Origin: Helicobacter sp.
Lineage (GTDB): Bacteria > Campylobacterota > Campylobacteria > Campylobacterales > Helicobacteraceae
NCBI GenBank assembly: GCA_022766795.1
Contig: JALEPE010000029.1
Location: 1 to 7,014, forward strand
DNA: 7,014 bases
Direction: 5' to 3'
Position numbers and translations under genes: made by a program. How positions within the stretch are numbered: position 1 is the first letter of the stretch; each line of letters begins with the position of its first letter. Positions 1 to 5,833 of the stretch are shown here, piece by piece. The notes below the pieces were generated by a model. The model was not told where the DNA came from. It did no database searches and saw only the letters and a program-made list of their open reading frames with translations.

Positions 1-615
1 CATATACCATATCCACTCATCAGGTCTAAAAAAGCTCTCGCAAGTGAGTGCCCAACACTGCAGATTAAACAACTCTTGACTATTCCGATAAGCCTCTACC
101 ATAATATAGCCATTTTCTCCTACGCGTTCTATCTCACCAAAAGCAGTCTTTAGATGATAAATTGGCAAATTATGCAAAGTTCCAAGCGAAATCACTAAAT
201 CAAATTCCTTATCACTAAAAGGCAAAGGATCTTTTGCATCATACACAAAAAGATTCTGCCTAATCTCCTCTTTTGCATTACAAATGGCATACTCTGAAAT
301 ATCAAATCCGACAATTTCACATTTTGGCAAAAGCTTTTGAATCTCATACAACAAAAATGCCTTTCCACAACCCACATCTAAAATCTTAGAACCCTCTTTA
401 AGATGATAAATTTCTATCAACTCCCTAGCGACTCTTTCCCAACGCCCATCGTATTTATAGCCACCATAACCATAGCGTCTATCACCGTCCCAAAATTCCT
501 GTCCATACTTCTTAGCAATCTCCATACATTCTACTTTAGAATCCACCATTCTATCAATATATTTTCTAGCAGTCTTTTGGTGGAGTTGCGTAAAAATCTC
601 TAATTTTCTACCCAT
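1..615 (-). CDS. Class I SAM-dependent methyltransferase, 3'-partial
   Basis: An open frame of 205 codons runs from ATG 615 to the window edge with no stop, so the C-terminus is missing. The N-terminal region contains FWDGDRRYGYGG (41-52), which resembles a region of methyltransferases found in polysaccharide loci. Motif I, ILDVGCGKA (78-86), and the acidic residue D105 in VGFDIS form the S-adenosylmethionine pocket, followed by FDLVISLGTLHNL (138-150) at strand 4. The start is supported by AAAGGA (626-621), 5 bases upstream, inside the end of the transketolase gene, with an 8-base overlap. No membrane segment is seen. It probably methylates a sugar or nucleotide-sugar made by this operon; the target (O-, N- or C-methylation) cannot be told. 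Unlike the short methyltransferase-like gene upstream, it has an intact SAM site and no G tract in the part seen. Confidence 0.88.
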   Translation of the reverse strand, partial: MGRKLEIFTQLHQKTARKYIDRMVDSKVECMEIAKKYGQEFWDGDRRYGYGGYKYDGRWERVARELIEIYHLKEGSKILDVGCGKAFLLYEIQKLLPKCEIVGFDISEYAICNAKEEIRQNLFVYDAKDPLPFSDKEFDLVISLGTLHNLPIYHLKTAFGEIERVGENGYIMVEAYRNSQELFNLQCWALTCESFFRPDEWIWYM

Positions 616-1492
616 TGTGTTCCTTTACAAACTTAATAATTCCTTGTGCGTCAATACCAAAATGCTCTCTTGCCTGATTTTGCGAACCTATAAAATGCAC
701 ATACGCATTAGGTAGCCCTAAAATCTTAATTTGCTGCTTGCTTTGACTTTGCAAATAGGTCCCCAAACCACCATAGCTAAAATGTTCCTCAATCACAAAA
801 ATTTTAGCATATTGCTGTATTGTTTTTAAAATTTTTGAGTTTTTTGAATTGATAAATGGTAAAGTCATTACACTAGCATTAAGTATAGAAGCGGCCTCCA
901 AAACTTCACTTGCAATTGCACTATGCGTGATAAGCAAAATTTCACTCGTGCTTTCTCTTAGCATTTGTGGTGCCGTTATATCTAAAATATCTGCTGTATG
1001 CAAGTCCGGCTCACCCGCTTTTGGAATCCGAATATAACTAGGATTCTTATCTTTATAAGCATAATCAAAACAAGCCTTAGCTTCTATCTTATCGCAAGGT
1101 GAGAAAATATTAAGATTTGGCATTGAGAGTGCCACGCCAATATCCTCTAGGGCATAATGTGTCATACCGCTTGGCATATAAGTAATTCCACTTCCAGTGC
1201 CAATTAAAATCACAGGAAGATTCTGGTAGCAAATATCATTACGCACCTGTTCATAGGGGCGCATAATAACAAAGGGAGCGATATTATAATATACCACTTT
1301 TTTGCCACATAATGCCATTCCAGCAGCCATACCCACACATAAAGCCTCATTGATTCCGGGATTATAATACTGCTCCTTAAATTCCTCTTTATAGGAATCC
1401 CAAACACCAAGCCCCGCGTCTCCAGAAATCAAAACAAAGTCTTTGTTTGCCTTTGTAACCTCATAAATACTTTGCGCAATGGCATTTCTCAT
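608..1492 (-). CDS. Transketolase, C-terminal (pyrimidine-binding) subunit
   Basis: This 294-residue protein completes the transketolase with the preceding gene. GINEA (46-50) carries Glu49, the residue expected to activate thiamine diphosphate. Next come F74 and R78 of the PFVIMRPYEQ segment, GTGSGITYMPSGMTHYALED (98-117) with the conserved THxxxED, and a C-terminal transketolase domain starting near SEILLITHSAIASEVLEA. The length is close to that usual for split C-terminal subunits (about 300). ATG 1492 overlaps the preceding TGA (ATGA) and has AAAGG (1504-1500) upstream, so the two subunits are probably made in equal amount. Related proteins include the dehydrogenase E1-beta and 1-deoxyxylulose-5-phosphate synthase halves, but the paired N-terminal gene favours transketolase. 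The substrate is unknown. Its TAG overlaps the next gene by 8 bases. Confidence 0.92.
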   Translation of the reverse strand: MRNAIAQSIYEVTKANKDFVLISGDAGLGVWDSYKEEFKEQYYNPGINEALCVGMAAGMALCGKKVVYYNIAPFVIMRPYEQVRNDICYQNLPVILIGTGSGITYMPSGMTHYALEDIGVALSMPNLNIFSPCDKIEAKACFDYAYKDKNPSYIRIPKAGEPDLHTADILDITAPQMLRESTSEILLITHSAIASEVLEAASILNASVMTLPFINSKNSKILKTIQQYAKIFVIEEHFSYGGLGTYLQSQSKQQIKILGLPNAYVHFIGSQNQAREHFGIDAQGIIKFVKEHNG

Positions 1493-2286
1493 TGTAATTC
1501 CTTTAAAGATTCTGCTAAAATTTCATCTGTTACCAAAAAATAATGCCATTTAAGCTCATCTTCCATAAAACTAACACCCTTACCCTTAGTAGTATCACAA
1601 ATCAAACAAAGCGGGGTTTGACTGCCCTCATTTGCAAAAATAGCATCTTTAATCGCATTCTCATTGTGTCCATCAATTCTTTGACAATTCCAGCCAAAAG
1701 CTCTCCATTTCTCATCAATGGATTCATAGCTTACCAATTCACTCGCTCTACCATAGCCCTGTAAATTATTTCTATCTATAATTACAATCAAATGCCCTAA
1801 TTGGTATTTAGGTGCAAACATCGCCGCCTCCCACACAGAACCCTCTTGTGCTTCTCCATCGCCCATTAGCACACAGACTTTTCTTTGCTTATCTTGATTA
1901 TTTTTTTGCCCCCTAAGTGCTAATGCTATACCAACCCCAATAGGCAACCCGTGCCCTAAACTCCCCGCAGAGATTTCAACATAAGGGCTTGTATCCCTAT
2001 CTGTATGCGCAGGAAGAGTATTTTTATAATATCCTAGTAACTGCTCGTGGTTTAATAAGCCTTTATGATACAATGTCGCATACAAAGTCATTGCGGAATG
2101 TGCCTTTGAGAGTAAAAAAATATCTCTTTTTTCAAAGGATTCTACATCTTTGGGAATATCCAATACCTCAAAATACAAGGCACTTAAAATATCTGCACAC
2201 GAAAGTGCAGAACCAATATGCGGACTTCTAGCACGATTTGCCACTTCTAAGATTGTTTTTCTAATTGCTTTGGCACGATTTGTCAA
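1489..2286 (-). CDS. Transketolase, N-terminal (thiamine-diphosphate-binding) subunit
   Basis: This 265-residue protein is the pyrophosphate-binding half of a split transketolase, which transfers a two-carbon ketol unit between sugars. In order it shows PHIGSALSCADIL (22-34, His23 matching the catalytic His of the N-terminal HxG motif), SKAHSAMTLYA (60-70), SAGSLGHGLPIGVG (106-119, with His112), and the thiamine motif GDGEAQEG (142-149) ending in NN at 173-174, which binds Mg2+ and diphosphate. KGKGVSFME closes the domain. It lacks the pyrimidine-binding half, which is the next gene, overlapping by ATGA. The TTG start at 2286 is supported by AAGGAG 5 bases upstream. It sits in a polysaccharide-type operon and not with pentose phosphate genes, so a dedicated role in making an unusual sugar precursor is inferred; a housekeeping role cannot be excluded. 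Confidence 0.92.
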   Translation of the reverse strand: MTNRAKAIRKTILEVANRARSPHIGSALSCADILSALYFEVLDIPKDVESFEKRDIFLLSKAHSAMTLYATLYHKGLLNHEQLLGYYKNTLPAHTDRDTSPYVEISAGSLGHGLPIGVGIALALRGQKNNQDKQRKVCVLMGDGEAQEGSVWEAAMFAPKYQLGHLIVIIDRNNLQGYGRASELVSYESIDEKWRAFGWNCQRIDGHNENAIKDAIFANEGSQTPLCLICDTTKGKGVSFMEDELKWHYFLVTDEILAESLKELQ

Positions 2287-2664
2287 TGTAACTCCTTAAC
2301 TCCCACACATAGCGCAAATAAATAATGTGCCATAGGATAAAATCCCGTATGCACCACCTCATCATTCATACTAAACACAAAAACATGGTGAAAATATTTT
2401 TTGCAAAATTCCTTAAAATCTTCTCCACTTTTGCAATTCACATGTTCCATTTTACTACCCTCACTTGCATAAACTTGGCTTTCAAGGCTAGGAATACCTA
2501 GTATTAATGCCCCCCCCCGCACTCTTTTTGAGTGCTCGGCAAACATTTTGCATAAAGGAATCCTCATCTTTGGGATAAATATGTTCAAACACGTCTAAGG
2601 CATAGATTCCATCAAAGGCATTTTCACAAGGCTCTTGTGTGAGATCCAAAACTTTTAATTCCAT
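2283..2664 (-). CDS. Short methyltransferase-like protein, phase-variable, frame OFF, lacking the SAM-binding N-terminus
   Basis: From ATG 2664 the frame reads MELKVLDLTQEP, then FDGIYALDVFEHI (residues 17-29), a typical class I methyltransferase strand-4 region. After the G tract the other frame continues ALILGIPSLESQVYAS and ends with a conserved-looking block including FSMNDEVVHTGF. Joined by a tract of 8 (or 11) G it would be 126 (or 127) residues. With the present G9 it stops at 2488 after 58 residues. A full class I methyltransferase is usually over 200 residues and carries a glycine-rich motif I (GxGxG) before this region; here it is absent, and an in-frame TAA at 2685-2683 prevents upstream extension. 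AGGAG (2674-2670) is well placed for this start. It may be a 5'-truncated remnant, a helper domain, or a translational coupler for the transketolase genes. Its TGA overlaps the TTG start of the next gene. Confidence 0.7.
2292..2297 (-). promoter_or_regulatory. Ribosome binding site AAGGAG for the TTG start at 2286
   Basis: AAGGAG lies 5 bases before TTG 2286, inside the last codons of the methyltransferase-like gene. The TTGA overlap of start and stop suggests coupling of transketolase synthesis to translation of the preceding frame, though the strong site may also work alone. Confidence 0.7.
2510..2518 (-). repeat. G9 homopolymer (phase-variation tract) in the methyltransferase-like gene, frame OFF
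   Basis: Nine C on the plus strand are read as GCG GGG GGG GGC and lead to TAG at 2490-2488. Lengths of 8 or 11 join the two halves of the gene. At length 10 the frame stops at TAA one codon after the tract. Confidence 0.88.
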
Positions 2665-2669
2665 ATTTT

Positions 2670-2674
2670 CTCCT
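2670..2674 (-). promoter_or_regulatory. Ribosome binding site AGGAG for the ATG at 2664
   Basis: AGGAG overlaps the TAG stop of the preceding radical SAM gene and lies 5 bases before ATG 2664. It supports that start over a TTG at 2588, which opens a frame reading MNIFIPKM that does not look like the family before the tract. Confidence 0.7.
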
Positions 2675-3760
2675 AGATAAAATTAATATGCTTCACTTTG
2701 GGGTTTAAAATATCATTTAAAAATTCATTAATAGCATTGGGTCGGCAGTTTTTAGGACACTTGGAGCAATCCAATGCGTTTTCTAAAAACTTTTTAATCT
2801 TTTGACGCTTCTTGCCATTCCAAATCTCATAAAAAGTCTCTTTATAAATGTTACCATACACAAACTCTTCTCTATCCCAATAAGGCAAACAGCTTGCCAA
2901 CTCTCCTGCAGAATTTAAAACCGCAATAAAATTGCAACCCAAACAATGCGCATAACCTCTCTCTTTATGAGTCCCACAAAAAGCATTTTCTCTAAAAATC
3001 ACTTGAAAATCCTCACCACAAAAGGCATTTGTCTGTTCTATTAAATCTTCAATTTCGGATACTTCAAATGGCTTAGACTGAATATACTTTTGATTCTCAT
3101 TTTGAAATACAAAAGGCTTAATGGAGACAAAATCTACACCACATTCCTTCATTGCCTTAATAGCCTCCAATAAAGAATGTTTATTTTCTTGCAGCAAAAC
3201 AAACTGCGCCCCCAAATCCACTTTTAACCTATGCTTGTTTCTAAATTCCACTGCATAGGCAATATTTTTAAGGACTTTATCCATTAAAAGCCCCCCCCCC
3301 GCACACTATTGGGCAAATGGATTGTTTCATATGTTTTAGAATCTCCCCCATTGAAACTAAAGCGTAAAAATGTCAAATGTGGCAAGAGAGATTCTGTCTT
3401 CTTAGCATTTAACAACTCTCCATTGCTAAACATTCCCGCATCAATGCCAACTTCCCTTGTCTTAGCGACAAAATCTGTAATATCTGGGTGTAAAAGTGGT
3501 TCTCCCTCTCCTGCATACAAAATACTTTTTACGCCAAGTGAAGCTGCTTCATCTAAAAAACTTAAATATCGTTGTGTGTCTAATTTTCTGTTTGGATATG
3601 CAATATAATCATACGCACAAAACACACAACGATGATTACAAAGCCCAACGGGCGACACTTCTATATAAATGGGATAACAATCTCCCCTTTCTTTAAATTC
3701 CGCCACTCTTTCAAAATGATAATGCAATTTATGCGAATCTAAAATAAAATGATTTGCCAT
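2673..3760 (-). CDS. Radical SAM/SPASM-type protein, phase-variable paralogue, frame OFF here
   Basis: Two frames together make one protein aligning end to end with the preceding gene (MSDKFRIDSHKL versus MANHFILDSHKL at the start; NFI at both C-termini). The ATG at 3760 is preferred over a GTG at 3766: AGG (3771-3769) is 8 bases before the ATG and the paralogue starts at the same place. The motif C41-x3-C45-x2-C48 and AGEGEP (83-88) form the radical SAM core. The C-terminal half holds HCLGC, an AGELASC segment and CSKCPKNC, a SPASM-like site. A G10 tract shifts the frame after R154, giving a 158-residue product ending at 3284. A tract of 8 or 11 would restore the frame; with 11 the protein is 362 residues. 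At the truncation point TAATG overlaps a new ATG (3284) that opens the C-terminal half. The stop at 2673 is 8 bases before the next gene. Confidence 0.85.
3291..3300 (-). repeat. G10 homopolymer (phase-variation tract) in the second paralogous radical SAM gene, frame OFF
   Basis: Ten C on the plus strand are read as CGG GGG GGG GGC TTT TAA, which ends the upstream frame at 3286-3284. With eleven G the reading becomes CGG GGG GGG GGG CTT TTA ATG and joins the two halves. The tract lies in a stretch about five residues longer than the matching place in the tract-free paralogue. Confidence 0.92.
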
Positions 3761-3769
3761 ACACACAAC

Positions 3770-4864
3770 CTATATAAAATTACTATGGGGATTAGGATGT
3801 TTTAACTCCCATAAATAACGATTAACAAAATCCATTCTGCAATTTACACGACATTTAGAAATATCTAACTCTTTTTGGATAAATAAAGCGTTTTCTTTGC
3901 GCCTATCTCCCTCCCAAATCTCTTGAAAACTTTGCTGATTAATATTCCCATAAGCAAACTTTTCTTGCCCCAAATAACAACTGCAACCATACACATCACC
4001 ATTAGAAGCAATATAACCCCAAAAATAAGGCGTTGAATAACATTTCTGATAGCTTTGTGTAGATTCTTGCATTTTTTTCATTGTTTCTGCACGAAAAATT
4101 ATATTAAAACGCTCTGAATTAAGCGATTCTAACTGCTCTTGGAGAAATAAAAATTCCTCATATTTAAGATTAGCGTATTCTCTAGTTTTGCTAAAAAGGT
4201 GTTGCGAATAAGGCTTAATAACTAAATAATCCACACCGATATTTTTTAATCTTTGTGCTAGGATTAAAGCTTCCTTATAATTTTGTGGCAAAAGCAACAT
4301 TTGCGCTCCTAAAGTGCAAGCAAAACCTTTCTTTCCTCTAATCTCTAAAGCAATTTCAAAATTCTGTAAAACCTTTTGAAAATCTGCTTCTTTGGTGCGA
4401 TGGATTTTTGCATAGCTACTACTTTCTCCCGCATTAATACTTACCTTAACCCAGCTTGAATATTCTAAAATCAAAGGTAAATTCTCCCCATTTGCTAGAA
4501 CAAAATTTGTTGTAATTCCTACATCAACTCCAGCTTTTTTGGTAGATTCCACCATTAATGGCAGTTCCTTATGCAAAAGCGGCTCCCCCTCTCCTGCAAA
4601 CATAATACTTTTTACTCCAAGTTTTGCCATTTCTTGGATTCTTTGCTGATAAATTTTTAAATCAAGCTTAACGCTTTTATATCCCATATAATCCACGCCG
4701 CAAAAGGTGCAACGATGATTACAACCTCCATAGGGAGAAACTTCCATATAAATAGGATAAATTCTCTTTTCCCTCTCCCACTCTCCATAAGACTGTAGCC
4801 ATTGGCTAACCCTTTGTGGATGGAATATTAATTTATGCGAATCAATGCGAAATTTATCGGACAT
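3770..4864 (-). CDS. Radical SAM/SPASM-type protein, constitutive copy of a tandem pair
   Basis: This 364-residue protein has the radical SAM cluster motif C48-x3-C52-x2-C55 (CNHRCTFC), followed by a DYMGY segment, and AGEGEP at 90-95 as the SAM-binding motif. Near the C-terminus, C275-x13-G289-x4-C294 with C296, then C338-x3-C342, fit a SPASM or twitch auxiliary cluster site; GNI and EIW between them are typical of such domains. Radical SAM/SPASM enzymes carry out oxidations, epimerisations, C-C bond formation or deaminations; which applies here cannot be read from the sequence. The ATG at 4864 lies inside the 3' end of the preceding gene, with a weak GGGG site 6 bases upstream. The next gene is a close paralogue along its whole length, but this copy has no G tract, so it should be made in every phase state. 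Confidence 0.85.
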   Translation of the reverse strand: MSDKFRIDSHKLIFHPQRVSQWLQSYGEWEREKRIYPIYMEVSPYGGCNHRCTFCGVDYMGYKSVKLDLKIYQQRIQEMAKLGVKSIMFAGEGEPLLHKELPLMVESTKKAGVDVGITTNFVLANGENLPLILEYSSWVKVSINAGESSSYAKIHRTKEADFQKVLQNFEIALEIRGKKGFACTLGAQMLLLPQNYKEALILAQRLKNIGVDYLVIKPYSQHLFSKTREYANLKYEEFLFLQEQLESLNSERFNIIFRAETMKKMQESTQSYQKCYSTPYFWGYIASNGDVYGCSCYLGQEKFAYGNINQQSFQEIWEGDRRKENALFIQKELDISKCRVNCRMDFVNRYLWELKHPNPHSNFI

Positions 4865-5819
4865 TTTTTACCCCAATTCCAAAATTGCCCTTTGTGAGTG
4901 CTAAACTCTCCTCTTGTGTAAGGCTTCTAATATTTTTAATATCCACAGAAGTATGCCCAAACTCTTGAAAACGATTGGTTTTTACCTTAATATCGCAAGG
5001 ATTGCAATGTCCAAACACATAACAAGGGCGATAAATATCTTGAATATTAAAGCTATCATCTAGCACACTTCCAATAGCCGTGCGTGATTCGTATAAATCT
5101 GAATGGCAACGATACACACAACCATTAGGACCAACAATAAGTTCTGTAGTTTTGCACTCGCAATATTGATTCTCTTTTTGAGAAATTGCGTCTAAATATT
5201 TGTAAGTTCCGTGCCATTGCTTGCCATCAAAACCCAAATACTCTTTAACGCGAAAATCAACCCCCTCATTTTCACAGAGTGTTTGAACTTCTTTAATGTG
5301 CTGCAAATTTTGCGGAGTAGCTACCGCATAGATTCCAACATAAAATCCAGCATCACGCATTTTATGGTGTTTAGCAATTAAATCATTAATATCATTTTGA
5401 TTAGGATGGTAACTCACGCGAATGGCAGCATACTTAGCAACTCTACTAAATTTCTCAACAGGGACTTTTTGTATAAACTCCTCTACATCAAACATAAAAT
5501 TTGTTAGCAAATCTAGTTTAAACTTGCTTGGGATTCCATTGACTAATTCATAAAATCCCTTATATAGCGTAGGCTCACCACCTTGCAAAGTTAAGGGAAT
5601 ATCCTCTCTCCACTTGCCATTTTCATCATAGATTTCAATTCTTTGGATAAAATTTAACCATTCTTTAGGGGTGATTGTTTTTCTCGATACACTCGCCCTT
5701 GAAGAGCCATTTTCATTTAAATTAATGCAATACGAACAATTAAGATTACACCCCAATGTCAAAAATAAAGCAATGTAGTTATAATGTGAAGGAATTAAAA
5801 TATTTTTTCTCTCTAACAA
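4854..5819 (-). CDS. Radical SAM protein with SPASM-like C-terminal cysteines
   Basis: This 321-residue protein carries the radical SAM motif CxxxCxxC at C24, C28 and C31 (CNLNCSYC), which binds the [4Fe-4S] cluster that cleaves S-adenosylmethionine, and QGGEP at 79-83, the SAM-binding GGE motif. Seven further cysteines (220, 222, 234, 238, 266, 272, 275) around a GPNGCVYRC segment suggest one or two auxiliary Fe-S clusters of the SPASM/twitch type. It is cytosolic, with no membrane segment. The start is TTG at 5819: an in-frame TAA lies two codons upstream, and AAAAGG (5833-5828) sits 8 bases before it. The gene begins 12 bases after the transferase stop and overlaps the next gene by 11 bases. 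It is only distantly like the next two radical SAM genes, so it probably does a different step. The substrate is unknown; a sugar or nucleotide-sugar is inferred from the neighbours. Confidence 0.85.
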   Translation of the reverse strand: MLERKNILIPSHYNYIALFLTLGCNLNCSYCINLNENGSSRASVSRKTITPKEWLNFIQRIEIYDENGKWREDIPLTLQGGEPTLYKGFYELVNGIPSKFKLDLLTNFMFDVEEFIQKVPVEKFSRVAKYAAIRVSYHPNQNDINDLIAKHHKMRDAGFYVGIYAVATPQNLQHIKEVQTLCENEGVDFRVKEYLGFDGKQWHGTYKYLDAISQKENQYCECKTTELIVGPNGCVYRCHSDLYESRTAIGSVLDDSFNIQDIYRPCYVFGHCNPCDIKVKTNRFQEFGHTSVDIKNIRSLTQEESLALTKGNFGIGVKNVR

Positions 5820-5827
5820 AATTTAAG

Positions 5828-5833
5828 CCTTTT
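5828..5833 (-). promoter_or_regulatory. Ribosome binding site AAAAGG for the TTG start at 5819
   Basis: AAAAGG overlaps the stop codon of the upstream transferase gene and stands 8 bases before TTG. With an in-frame stop just upstream of the TTG, it fixes the non-ATG start and indicates translational coupling. Confidence 0.65.

Noticed and set aside
195..377. Minus-strand frame of 60 codons inside the last gene
   Set aside because: It is a shadow of the 205-codon methyltransferase frame, which contains the clear ILDVGCG motif and runs off the window edge.
403..603. Plus-strand open frames here and at 849-1037, 1543-1764, 1989-2231, 3309-3608 and 3496-3696
   Set aside because: All lie opposite well-supported minus-strand genes, have low-complexity or unrecognisable products and no convincing ribosome sites.
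2283..2588. Single 101-residue frame starting at TTG 2588 (MNIFIPKM...)
   Set aside because: Upstream of the tract this frame has no family resemblance, whereas the frame from ATG 2664 has a strong AGGAG site and methyltransferase-like sequence. The 101-residue frame is the correct 3' part joined to a wrong-frame lead-in.
3284..3300. Reading the frameshift in the radical SAM paralogue as a pseudogene
   Set aside because: The only lesion is one base in a homopolymer known to slip in this group; both halves keep their cysteines and the frame otherwise, so a reversible OFF state is more likely.
3284..3766. GTG at 3766 as start of the second paralogous radical SAM gene
   Set aside because: The AGG site would be only 2 bases away. 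ATG 3760 has 8-base spacing and matches the start of the paralogue exactly.
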